Origin: an uncultured beta proteobacterium
Lineage (GTDB): Bacteria > Pseudomonadota > Gammaproteobacteria > Burkholderiales > Burkholderiaceae_C
Length of the DNA: 64,000 nt
Direction: 5' to 3'
Assembly (NCBI GenBank): GCA_903938815.1
Contig: CAJAES010000099.1
Span: forward strand, 1-64,000
A program made the translations under genes and the position numbers. Shown here one piece after another: positions 36,020 through 44,682 of the stretch. Position 1 is the first letter of the stretch. Each line of letters opens with the position of its first letter. Below the pieces are notes generated by a model. That model saw only the letters and a program-made list of their open reading frames with translations. It did no database searches and was not told where the DNA came from.

Positions 36020-37213
36020 ATGACCCGATTCACCTGCGGCCATGCCGCCCACCCCGACTGGCGCATGGCCCTGACCATGGCGGCAGCACAGCTGGACGCG
36101 CAGGCCTCCGGCCCGCCGCCCACGCTCGGTTGGTGCTACCTGACCGACGCCTACGCGCCGCAGGCCGAGGCGCTGCTGGCCGCGCTGCGCGAGCGCTGGC
36201 CGGGTGTCAGCTGGGTCGGCTGCGTGGGGGTCGGCGTCGCCGCCAGCGGTGTCGAGTACTTCGACGAGCCCGCGCTCGTGCTGATGCTCAGCAGCCTGCC
36301 GCGCGGCCGTTTCGAGGTGTTTTCCGGCGCGAAGCCGCTGGCGCGCGGCGATGCCTTCACGGCGCTCGTGCATGCCGACCCGGCCACGCCCGACCTGGCC
36401 GAACTCATCGCCGAGATGAGCGACCGCACCGAGAGCGGGTATCTGTTCGGCGGCCTCGCTGCCTCGCGCAGCGCCACGCTGCACATCGCCGACGGCGTCT
36501 GGCGCGGCGGCCTGTCGGGCGTCGCCTTCACGAAGGACGTGGCACTGCTGTCACGCGTCACGCAGGGTTGCCAGCCCATCGGCCCGGCGCGCCACATCAC
36601 GGCCGCCGAACGCCACATCGTGCTCGAGCTCGACGGCCAGCCGGCCCTTCAGGTGCTGCTGTCCGACCTGGGCATGGCCACGCTGGACGACCCGCGATCG
36701 GCGCTGCCACGGCTGCGCGGCACGCTGGTAGGCCTGTCGGATGCCGACGAGCCGCTGCTGGGCCGAGGCGGCCAGTTCGGCACCGACACGCGCATCCGCC
36801 ACCTGATCGGCCTGGACCCGGGGCGGCGCGCCGTCGCGGTGGCCGACAACGTGCAGGCCGGCATGCGCCTGGCCTTCTGCCAGCGCGACGTGCAGGCCGC
36901 GCGGCGCGACCTGGTCCGCATCTGCAGCGAGATCCGCGAGGAACTCGGGGAATCCGCCGAGCCGGGGGCGGGTTCGGCTGCGGTCGAGGGCAGCAGCCCG
37001 CCCGGGGAAGGCAGCCGCATCGCGGGCGCCATCTACGTCAGCTGCAACGGGCGCGGCGGGCCGCACTTCGGCGGGCCGTCGGCCGAGATGCAGATCATCC
37101 GCCACGCACTGGGCGACGTTCCGCTGGCGGGCTTCTTCGCGGCGGGCGAGATCGCCCGCCACCATCTCTACGGCTACACCGGGGTGCTGACGGTCTTCAC
37201 GCAGGCTTCGTGA
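36020..37213 (+). CDS. FIST domain protein
   Basis: 397-residue soluble protein with FIST_N and FIST_C domains, a family predicted to bind small ligands such as amino acids and often linked to signalling proteins. Visible family parts: WVGCVGVGVAASGVEYFDEPALVLM in two pieces, SDRTESGYLFGGLAASR, and the C-terminal GPSAEMQIIRHALGDVPLAGFF with GYTGVLTVF. No signal peptide. The 3' end overlaps the convergent lyase gene by 17 nt. No signalling partner is adjacent. Confidence 0.85.
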   Translation: MTRFTCGHAAHPDWRMALTMAAAQLDAQASGPPPTLGWCYLTDAYAPQAEALLAALRERWPGVSWVGCVGVGVAASGVEYFDEPALVLMLSSLPRGRFEVFSGAKPLARGDAFTALVHADPATPDLAELIAEMSDRTESGYLFGGLAASRSATLHIADGVWRGGLSGVAFTKDVALLSRVTQGCQPIGPARHITAAERHIVLELDGQPALQVLLSDLGMATLDDPRSALPRLRGTLVGLSDADEPLLGRGGQFGTDTRIRHLIGLDPGRRAVAVADNVQAGMRLAFCQRDVQAARRDLVRICSEIREELGESAEPGAGSAAVEGSSPPGEGSRIAGAIYVSCNGRGGPHFGGPSAEMQIIRHALGDVPLAGFFAAGEIARHHLYGYTGVLTVFTQAS

Positions 37214-38093
37214 CGGCGGGCGAGCCCAGCTCGTAGTGGGCCTGGCGCGCCTCGATGGCTTCCCAGCCGATCACGTGCTTGAAGGCGGCCATCGGAACCT
37301 GCCCGCAGGGCATGCCCTCGACGCTGCCGCTGCGGCGCGCAGCCAGCGTGGCCAGGTTCTGCTGCAGCGCGTGCACCACCGACATCAGCGGCACCACCGG
37401 GTAGGTGGCGAACGCGGCGACCGACTCGATCTGCTCTCGGCTGAGATCGGCCATCCACAGGCCCTGCATCAGCTGCAGCGAAAGCCGCCTGCCGGTGACC
37501 TGCCTGAGCTTGACCAGGTCCTCGTAGCACTTGAAGCTGCGCGAGATGGGCTGGATCAGGTCGGCGCCGGCCTCGGCGTACTGCGCGGCACGGTCCAGTG
37601 CCTCGTTGGGGTCGATCGCATCGGTGCGGGCGACGATGATGAAGTCCGGGTCGCGCCGGGCATCCACCGCGGCGCGGATCTTGGCGACGGCTTCGTGCAC
37701 GGCGATCAGCGGCATCGTCGATGCGGCCGCCGGGCAGCGCTTGGGGCTGAACTGGTCCTCGAGGGAAATGGCGGCAGCGCCGGCCTTCTCGAACTCGCGC
37801 ACGGTGCGCTGCACGTTGATGACGTTGCCGTAGCCGGTGTCGGCATCGGCGAAGACCGGCTTCTTCACGACGTCGACGATGCGGCTCACGACACCGACGT
37901 TCTCGGTCAGCGTGTAGAGCTCGACGTCGGGCTGGCCGAGCATCGAGGCCGCGATGCCGAAGCCGGTGCTGAAGATCCCGTCGAAGTCGGACTGGTCGAT
38001 CAGCAATGCCGACAGGGCGTCGTAGGCGCCGGCCATCCAGACGGTTTCGCCGGCGTTCACGCGCTGGCGCATCAGTTGGCGGGGGGTGGTCAT
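37197..38093 (-). CDS. Isocitrate lyase/PEP mutase superfamily lyase
   Basis: 298-residue barrel enzyme related to methylisocitrate lyase and 2,3-dimethylmalate lyase; expected to cleave a 2-hydroxy-dicarboxylate carbon-carbon bond, releasing pyruvate or another 2-oxoacid. GAYDALSALL, DADTGYGN, SLEDQFSPKRC and VARTDAID match the metal and substrate site. The active-site loop reads KRCPAAAS where methylisocitrate lyases have KRCGH: the Cys is kept but Gly-His is lost. Last gene of an operon with a LeuCD-like hydro-lyase and a Liv-type importer, which suggests hydration followed by cleavage. GGAAGGA lies before the ATG. Oxaloacetate decarboxylase-like activity is an alternative. Confidence 0.82.
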   Translation of the reverse strand: MTTPRQLMRQRVNAGETVWMAGAYDALSALLIDQSDFDGIFSTGFGIAASMLGQPDVELYTLTENVGVVSRIVDVVKKPVFADADTGYGNVINVQRTVREFEKAGAAAISLEDQFSPKRCPAAASTMPLIAVHEAVAKIRAAVDARRDPDFIIVARTDAIDPNEALDRAAQYAEAGADLIQPISRSFKCYEDLVKLRQVTGRRLSLQLMQGLWMADLSREQIESVAAFATYPVVPLMSVVHALQQNLATLAARRSGSVEGMPCGQVPMAAFKHVIGWEAIEARQAHYELGSPAVTKPA

Positions 38094-38113
38094 GGCGTTC
38101 CTTCCGTTGGAGT

Positions 38114-38136
38114 CCCGCCCGGCGGTGCCGGGCGGG
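38114..38136. promoter_or_regulatory. Perfect 10-bp hairpin inside the operon
   Basis: CCCGCCCGGC (38114-38123), loop GGT, GCCGGGCGGG (38127-38136), between the binding-protein gene and the lyase gene. No T-run, so probably an RNA-stability or attenuation element rather than a full terminator. Binding-protein genes are often made in excess this way. Confidence 0.5.
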
Positions 38137-38149
38137 CAAGGCGCTTCGA

Positions 38150-39358
38150 TCAGCGCTGCACGGGGTCGATGTAGCTGCCCAGCGCGACGAACTTGCTGTC
38201 CTTGAGCTCCATCATCACGATGCCGGTCTGGCCACGGCGGGCGTAGGGCCCGGCGGCCACGGGCTGGAAGGTGATCTTCGGTCCGATCTTCTGGTCGAAG
38301 CCCTGCATGCCGTCCATGGCCGCGACCAGCTTGACGCGGTCAGGCTGGTTGCCCGCGCGCTTGAGAGCTTCGGTCACCACGGCAGCGGCGGAGTAGCCCA
38401 TCAGCGCCATCGACGAAGGCTTGGCGCTCGGGTACAGCTGCACGTAGCGCTGGTTGAAGGCCTGGATCGCCGGGTTGCTGCCGTCGATGGGGTCGTAGTA
38501 GGACGCGACAAACAGCTTCGCGTCGGACTTGCCCAGCAGTTCCACGAACTTGGGGTCGTTCAGGCCGCCGGCACCGAAGACCGTGGGCTGCCAGCCGAGC
38601 TTCTCGGCGCCGCGGAAGAACAGCACCGCCTCCTGGCCCAGCGCGTAGACGATCACGACGTCGGGGTTGGATTCCTTGAGCTTGAACACCTGCGAGGTGA
38701 TGTCGGTCGCGAAGCGCTCGAACGACTGCGACTCCACCAGCTTCATGCCGTGCTTCTCGAGCTGCTTGGTGGCGATGTCGAAGGCAGGCTTGCCCCAGCC
38801 GTCGTTCTGGTAGAGCATGGCCACGCGCTTGGCCTTGAGCGTCTTGACCGCGTGGTCGACGTAGGCGGCGGTCTCGGTGGACTGCGGCGACGGCAGCACG
38901 TACAGCAGTTCGCGCGCCGGGTTGGAGGTCAGGTCGGAGATGCTCAGCGCGCCGATGGTGGGCACGCGCTTGGACGACGAGTACTCGTAGGCGCTCATGT
39001 TGGTGGCGTGGCCGATGTTGCCGACCATCGCCAGCACGTTGTCGCGCTCGACCAGCAGCTTGGCGTTGGCCACCGACTTCGCGGGCTTGAGCTCGTCGTC
39101 GTACGTGATCAGCTTGATCTTGCGGCCGTTCACGCCGCCCGCGGCATTGACCATGTCGAAGTAGGTGCGCATGCCTTCGTCGACCGCCTTGCCCATGTAG
39201 GCCAGCGTGCCGGACAGCGGCTGCGAGGAACCGAGCACGATCTCGGCGGCGAAGACGCCTTCGTCCTTCTTCTCGAAGGCCTGGGCGAAGGCTCCGCCGG
39301 CGACGAGCAGCGCGGCGGCGCCGGCGATGAGGTGGCGGCGGGTGGGGAATGAGGTCAT
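38150..39358 (-). CDS. ABC transporter substrate-binding protein, branched-chain amino acid (LivK) family
   Basis: 402-residue periplasmic binding protein with an N-terminal signal (RRHLIAGAAALLVAGGAFAQ; the TRRHLI start is also Tat-like). Type I two-lobe fold of the LivK/LivJ family: EIVLGSSQPLSGTLAYMGK, GGVNGRKIKLITYDDE and DVVIVYALGQEAVLFF. ATG 39358 is preceded by CTGGAGACA. In the family, substrates range from leucine to aromatic and dicarboxylic acids; the hydro-lyase and lyase genes on either side suggest an organic acid rather than an amino acid. Confidence 0.88.
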   Translation of the reverse strand: MTSFPTRRHLIAGAAALLVAGGAFAQAFEKKDEGVFAAEIVLGSSQPLSGTLAYMGKAVDEGMRTYFDMVNAAGGVNGRKIKLITYDDELKPAKSVANAKLLVERDNVLAMVGNIGHATNMSAYEYSSSKRVPTIGALSISDLTSNPARELLYVLPSPQSTETAAYVDHAVKTLKAKRVAMLYQNDGWGKPAFDIATKQLEKHGMKLVESQSFERFATDITSQVFKLKESNPDVVIVYALGQEAVLFFRGAEKLGWQPTVFGAGGLNDPKFVELLGKSDAKLFVASYYDPIDGSNPAIQAFNQRYVQLYPSAKPSSMALMGYSAAAVVTEALKRAGNQPDRVKLVAAMDGMQGFDQKIGPKITFQPVAAGPYARRGQTGIVMMELKDSKFVALGSYIDPVQR

Positions 39359-39409
39359 GGTTCTGTCTCCAGGGGTGAAAGTGGGATAGCGAAGGGTCAT
39401 GCGGGATGC

Positions 39410-40122
<713 letters not shown>

Positions 40123-40126
<4 letters not shown>

Positions 40127-40920
40127 CGTCGTTTTCCACTTTTGCCGCCGCCGAGGTAGGCCTCGACGACGGCGGGGTGCCGCTCGATCTCGCGCGGCGT
40201 GCCTTCGGCCAGGAATCGGCCGTTGTGCATCACGGTGATGCGGTCGGAGATCGACATCACCAGCGGCATGCTGTGCTCGATCAGCAGCAGCGTGGCGCCG
40301 GTGCGGGCCTGCAGGTCCTTCAGCGTGCGGCCCAGGGCCTCGATCTCGCGGTTGTTCATGCCGGCCGCCGGTTCGTCCAGCAGCATCAGCCGGGGCTGCA
40401 GCGCCATGGCGCGGGCCAGTTCCACCAGTTTCTGCGTGCCGTAGGGCAGGTCCCGGATCTGCACCTGCGCCTGCGCCGCCAGCCCGAGCTCGTCCAGGAT
40501 GGCCATCGTGCGCTCGCGCTCGCTGCGCTCCTCGTGGCGCTGGCGCGGCAGGCGCAGAAGCGCCTCGACCAGCGTGGCGCGCATGCCGATCGAACGCGCG
40601 ATCAGCACGTTGTCGAAGACCGTCAGCTCGCCGAAGAGCTCCAGGTTCTGGAAGGTGCGCGCGATGCCCAGCGGCGCGATGCGGTGCGACTTGCGGGACA
40701 GCAGGTCATGCTCGCCGGCCTCGTCGCGGAACATCACGCGGCCCTGCTGCGGGTTGTAGAAGCGGCTGATGCAGTTCAACACCGTGGTCTTGCCGGCGCC
40801 GTTGGGGCCGATCAGCGCGTGCACGGTGTTCGGCTGCACCTCGAAGCTGACATCGTCCACGGCGACAATGCCGCCGAAGGCCATGCGCAGGCCTTGCACC
40901 GAGAGTTGGGCGGTGCTCAT
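40123..40920 (-). CDS. Branched-chain type ABC transporter ATPase (LivG-like)
   Basis: 265-residue ATPase, first nucleotide-binding subunit. Walker A GPNGAGKTT, ARTFQNLELF (Q-loop), LPYGTQKLVELARA (signature in the LivG form), Walker B LMLLDEPAAGMN, switch His in LIEHSMPLVM. ATG 40920 overlaps the LivM stop by ATGA. Works with LivF-like protein at 39410-40126. Confidence 0.9.
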
Positions 40921-41864
40921 CGCGGGGCTCCCGCGCCGGGCTTGCGCCGCAGCAGGCTGGCCAGCCCTTCGGGCAGGAACATCAGGGTCAGGATCATGGC
41001 CACGCCGTAGAGCGCACGCTGGAACTGGTCGAAGCCGATGTAGGTGAGGAACTGCGGCGCGCCGACGACGAAGATCGCACCCAGGACCGAGCCCACGATG
41101 GAGCCGAGCCCGCCGACGATGACCATCGACACGAAGCTGATCGACACCATGATGTTGAACACCGAGGGGTCGATGAAGCGCACCAGCGGCGCATACAAGG
41201 CGCCCGACAGGCCGGTGTAGAAGGCGCAGATGCCGAAGGCCACCATCTTCAGGTAGACCGGGTTCAGGCCCAGAGACCGGGCCGCGATCTCGCTGCCCTT
41301 GAGCGCCAGGAAGCCCCGGCCGAAGCGGCTGTCCGACAGGTTGCGGGCCAGCCACAGCGCCACGCCCAGCACCGCGGCGATGAACAGGTGGAACCAGCGT
41401 TCGGTGAGCGCGAAGCCGAACAGCGCCGGCCCGGCCGCGCCCATGCCGTTCTCGCCGCCGTTGAACTCGCCGCCCGACTTCGCGATCTCGGTGGAGATCA
41501 TCACGAAGCCCAGGGTCGCGATGGCCAGGAACACCTCCTCGAGCCGCAGCACCGGCACCGCCAGCAGCAGGCCGACCACCGTGGCGATGGACGCGGCGAT
41601 CAGCATCGCGGGCAGCAGCGGCACGCCCTGCGCGGTGAGGATGGCCACGCCGTAGGCGCCGATGCCGAAGAACACCGCGCCGGCCAGCGAGATGAGGTTC
41701 GTGTAGCCGGTCAGGATGTTGGTGCCGAAGCTGGCCAGCGAATAGATCAGCACCAGGCTGAAGATGTAGAGCACGTAGCCGCCGGGGATCAGCGGCAGCA
41801 GCACGAAGGCCAGCACGAACAGCAGCGGGCCGAGCCAGGGGCGGGAGTGGAGCAGTTCTCTCAT
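40917..41864 (-). CDS. Branched-chain type ABC transporter permease (LivM-like)
   Basis: 315-residue inner-membrane permease with about nine helices. Family signatures: GYTNLISLAGAVFFGIGAY near the N-terminus and the cytoplasmic loop FGRGFLALKGSEIAARSLG, which contacts the ATPases. Starts 7 nt after the LivH-like gene and overlaps the LivG-like gene. Confidence 0.9.
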   Translation of the reverse strand: MRELLHSRPWLGPLLFVLAFVLLPLIPGGYVLYIFSLVLIYSLASFGTNILTGYTNLISLAGAVFFGIGAYGVAILTAQGVPLLPAMLIAASIATVVGLLLAVPVLRLEEVFLAIATLGFVMISTEIAKSGGEFNGGENGMGAAGPALFGFALTERWFHLFIAAVLGVALWLARNLSDSRFGRGFLALKGSEIAARSLGLNPVYLKMVAFGICAFYTGLSGALYAPLVRFIDPSVFNIMVSISFVSMVIVGGLGSIVGSVLGAIFVVGAPQFLTYIGFDQFQRALYGVAMILTLMFLPEGLASLLRRKPGAGAPR

Positions 41865-41871
41865 CGCGGCC

Positions 41872-42738
41872 TCAGACCTTCTTCACGTGGCTCTTGGCCA
41901 GCAGGCCGTGCGGCCGCAGGATCAGGATCGCCAGCATCACGATGAAGGGCACGACGTCCTTCCACTGCGAGGACACGTAGGCGCCGGTCAGGTTGGCCGT
42001 GACGCCGATGATCATGCCGCCGAGCAGGGCGCCCGGCATGCTGCCGATGCCGCCGAGCACGGCCGCCGCGAAGGCGAAGTGCAGTGCGTGCTGCATCATG
42101 GCCGAGTGCAGGAAGGTCAGCGGCGCGATCAGCAGCCCGGCCAGCGCCGCGATCATGTGCGACAGCGCCCAGGACAGCGCGTAGATGCGCTTGATGGGTA
42201 TGCCCATCAGGCGTGCGGCGCTCGGGTTCTCCATCGTCGCCTGCATCGCCAGGCCCAGGCGCGTGAAGCGGAAGAAGGCGAAGAGCAGCAGCGCCAGCGC
42301 GGCGCAGACCGCCAGGATGCCGATGTCGATGCCCGACACCACCACGCCGCCGCCGATGTCGATGGGCCGGCTCGGGAAGATGCTGGGCAGCTCCTGCGTG
42401 TCCTTGCCCCAGACCCAGATGGCCAGGTCGCCGAACAGCAGGAACAGGCCGAGCGTGGCGATGGCCGAGGACAGCAGCGGCTTGCCGATGAAGCGCCGCA
42501 GCACGAAGCGCTCGATCGTCAGGCCCATCAGCGCGCCGAAGGCCAGCGTGAGGATCACCACCGCCCAAAGCGGCAAGCCGAGCTTGATGAGACTGAAGGC
42601 GACGAACGCGCTGATCATCGCCGCCTCGCCGTGCGCGAAATTCAGGATGCCGGTGGCCTTGTAGACCATGACGATGCCGAGGGCGATCAGCCCGTAGATC
42701 GCCCCCAGCGCGATCCCGCTGGTAATCATCTGCCACAT
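41872..42738 (-). CDS. Branched-chain type ABC transporter permease (LivH-like)
   Basis: 288-residue inner-membrane permease. IYGLIALGIVMVYKATGILNF and the FAHGEAAMISAF segment are characteristic of LivH; the ATPase-contact loop is FTRLGLAMQATMENPSAARL. First transporter gene after the hydro-lyase subunits (13 nt spacer), so transport and enzyme genes share one transcript. Confidence 0.9.
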   Translation of the reverse strand: MWQMITSGIALGAIYGLIALGIVMVYKATGILNFAHGEAAMISAFVAFSLIKLGLPLWAVVILTLAFGALMGLTIERFVLRRFIGKPLLSSAIATLGLFLLFGDLAIWVWGKDTQELPSIFPSRPIDIGGGVVVSGIDIGILAVCAALALLLFAFFRFTRLGLAMQATMENPSAARLMGIPIKRIYALSWALSHMIAALAGLLIAPLTFLHSAMMQHALHFAFAAAVLGGIGSMPGALLGGMIIGVTANLTGAYVSSQWKDVVPFIVMLAILILRPHGLLAKSHVKKV

Positions 42739-42751
42739 GCGGGGCTGTCCT

Positions 42752-43279
42752 TCAGGAGTTGCCGGCGGTCGCCGCGAGGCGCGCCTTCAGGTAGGGAATG
42801 AAGCCGCCGGCGGCCAGCATGCCGCGGTCGGCGGTGGCCAGCGGCTCGAACGGCAGGGCCGTACCGGGACGGGACAGGTTGTTCACGGTGTGCGCGTCCC
42901 AGTCGACGCTGAGTTCGTCCCAGCGCGAGACGGCCTGCAGGATGCCGGGGCAGGTCATGAGCGGGAAACCCATGCTGATCTCGCCGCGGAAGAACCCGGG
43001 CGAGAACGACTCGGCGATGACGCCCGAGATGCCCAGGTGGCGCATGGCCTTCATCGCCGGGTAGTGCGGGTGGCCGTAGCCGAAGTTCGGGCCGCCCACC
43101 AGCAGGTCGCCCGGCCGCACGTGCTGCCGGAAGTCGGGCTCGTAGCTCGTCATGGTGACGGCTGCAAGCTCTTCCAGGTTGCTCAGCTTGATGTTCTTGA
43201 TGCCGATGATGAGATCGATGTCGTAGTTCTCGTCGGCGAAGATCCAGGCCACGCGGCCGTGCAGCGCGGGCAGCTTCAT
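42752..43279 (-). CDS. LeuD-like small (swivel) subunit of an aconitase-superfamily hydro-lyase
   Basis: 175-residue swivel-domain protein paired with the LeuC-like subunit. It keeps the family fold (FADENYDIDLII, GDLLVGGPNFG, GVIAESFSPGFFRG) but the substrate loop differs: GPNFGYGHPHYPAMKAM replaces the GxNFGCGSSREHA loop of isopropylmalate isomerase, losing the Ser-Ser-Arg that binds the substrate carboxylate. A different substrate or binding mode is therefore likely. The ATG overlaps the LeuC-like stop by ATGA. Not leucine biosynthesis: no leuB is adjacent and the partners are import and cleavage genes. Confidence 0.8.
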   Translation of the reverse strand: MKLPALHGRVAWIFADENYDIDLIIGIKNIKLSNLEELAAVTMTSYEPDFRQHVRPGDLLVGGPNFGYGHPHYPAMKAMRHLGISGVIAESFSPGFFRGEISMGFPLMTCPGILQAVSRWDELSVDWDAHTVNNLSRPGTALPFEPLATADRGMLAAGGFIPYLKARLAATAGNS

Positions 43280-44547
43280 GCCGCGGCTCCCGTCAGGTAG
43301 GGCCGCGGGTCGGCGATGCAGCCTTCCAGCGCGGAGGCCGCCACCACTGCGGCGTTGCAGATGAAGATCTCGGAATCCGGGCTGCCCATGCGGCCCGGGG
43401 TGTTCAGCGTGCCGGTGGACACCGCGCGCTGTCCGTCGCTCATGGTGGCGATTCGGCCGTAGCAGTAGTCGCAGCTCGAGCTGCTGATGAAGGCGCCGGC
43501 ATCGACCAGGATGCTGATCAGCCCCTCGCTGGCGGCGGCCGAGAAGATGGCCTGCGACGTGGGCACCACGTGCAGCTGGAAGCCGGGCTTGATCTTGCGG
43601 CCCTTGAGCACCTGCGCGGCGATGCGCAGGTCCTCGAGCCGGCCGCTGGCGCACGAGCCCAGGTAGCCGGTGTGCACGGGCAGGCCGGCGTACTCGGCCA
43701 GGTCGCGGGTGTTGGCCGGGCTGGGCGGCGCCACGACGATGGGCTCGAGCGCGCTCACGTCCACGGTCAGCACGCGGTCGTAGACGGCGTCGGCGTCGCT
43801 GTAGACGGGGGGCAGCTCGATCTTCGAGCGGCCCTTCATGTAGGCCAGGGTCTTGGCGTCGGGCGCGATGATGGCGGTGGTGGCGCCGAGGAACATCGCC
43901 TGGCCGCAGATGGTCTGGCGACCCTCGATGCTCATCTCGTCGATGACGGGGCCGCACAGCTCCAGCACCTTGAAGCGGCAGGAGGCAGGGCCCATGACGC
44001 GCACCAGGTGGTGGAACACGTCGCGCGCCATCACGCCGGGCTGCAGACGGCCGGTCACCTCGACCTTCACGGTCGCGGGCACGCGGATGGCGAGGTCCTC
44101 GCTGACAAAGGCCTCGAGCACGCCCTTGCGGGCGCCGATGGCCAGTGTGCCGAAGGCGCCGAGCTGGCTCACGTGGCCGTCGAAGTGCACCGCGAAGGCG
44201 CCGGGCGTGCTGTAGCCGAGTTCGGCCGACACCTGGTGGCCGATGCCCTCGCGCTCGTGCACCGGCACGCCCTGCGCCGCGCCCCACTTGCGCGTGACCT
44301 GGTGCAGTTCCTCTTCCTTCGGGCTGGTGGCCGGCACCATGTGGTCGATGAAGAGCACGAAGCGCTCGGGCTTGACGACCTTGTCGACGCCGAACTCTTC
44401 CTTGGCTTCCTTGAAGAAGACGTCGGTGTAGCCGGGGAAGTCGTAGGCGATCACGAAATCGGGCTTGGCCAGGATCTCGTCCCCGGGCCGGACGGTGTCC
44501 CGGCCGCAGGCGCGCGCCAGGATCTTCTCGGTCATCGTCTGCCCCAT
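43276..44547 (-). CDS. LeuC-like large iron-sulfur subunit of an aconitase-superfamily hydro-lyase
   Basis: 423-residue large subunit. The three [4Fe-4S] cysteines are recognisable: GSCASGRLEDL, and SCDYCYGR further on. Other family parts are FIDHMVPATSPKEEE and FHFGHV-type His in AVHFDGHVSQLGAFG. The C-terminal segment reads STGTLNTPGRMGS instead of the STSNRNFEGRQG of isopropylmalate isomerase, again a change at the substrate side. Expected to hydrate or dehydrate a dicarboxylate. First gene of the operon; CGGAGACA lies before the ATG. Candidates by family: citraconate/citramalate, dimethylmaleate/dimethylmalate or similar; none is proven. Confidence 0.83.
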   Translation of the reverse strand: MGQTMTEKILARACGRDTVRPGDEILAKPDFVIAYDFPGYTDVFFKEAKEEFGVDKVVKPERFVLFIDHMVPATSPKEEELHQVTRKWGAAQGVPVHEREGIGHQVSAELGYSTPGAFAVHFDGHVSQLGAFGTLAIGARKGVLEAFVSEDLAIRVPATVKVEVTGRLQPGVMARDVFHHLVRVMGPASCRFKVLELCGPVIDEMSIEGRQTICGQAMFLGATTAIIAPDAKTLAYMKGRSKIELPPVYSDADAVYDRVLTVDVSALEPIVVAPPSPANTRDLAEYAGLPVHTGYLGSCASGRLEDLRIAAQVLKGRKIKPGFQLHVVPTSQAIFSAAASEGLISILVDAGAFISSSSCDYCYGRIATMSDGQRAVSTGTLNTPGRMGSPDSEIFICNAAVVAASALEGCIADPRPYLTGAAA

Positions 44548-44565
44548 GGGCTTGTCTCCGTGTTA

Positions 44566-44580
44566 TCCACTATGTGGGGA
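44566..44580. promoter_or_regulatory. Operator-like palindrome 1 (TCCAC-TAT-GTGG)
   Basis: TCCACTATGTGGGGA, about 20-35 nt upstream of the LeuC-like start, closely matches the element at 44662-44676 in sequence and spacing. Probable IclR-type regulator site. Confidence 0.5.
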
Positions 44581-44661
44581 CATTTCCCGCGCAAGTGTTC
44601 TTGCTTCGTTTAAGAATAGTCCTCCATCGGCAGGCAGCACAATTCGCACGGGCGGCTTGTG

Positions 44662-44676
44662 TCCACATTGTGGATT
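44662..44676. promoter_or_regulatory. Operator-like palindrome 2 (TCCAC-ATT-GTGGA)
   Basis: A perfect 5-bp inverted repeat with 3-nt spacer just upstream of the IclR ATG at 44683, with the same core as 44566-44580. It would let the regulator control its own gene. Confidence 0.5.
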
Positions 44677-44682
44677 GATTTG

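Noticed and set aside
43276-44547. leuC of leucine biosynthesis
   Set aside because: Motifs around the iron-sulfur and substrate sites deviate from LeuC, and the neighbours are import and lyase genes rather than leuB.
44563-44571. DnaA box (TTATCCACT) and possible origin
   Set aside because: Single imperfect box inside the IclR operator palindrome, no cluster of boxes and no dnaA/dnaN context.
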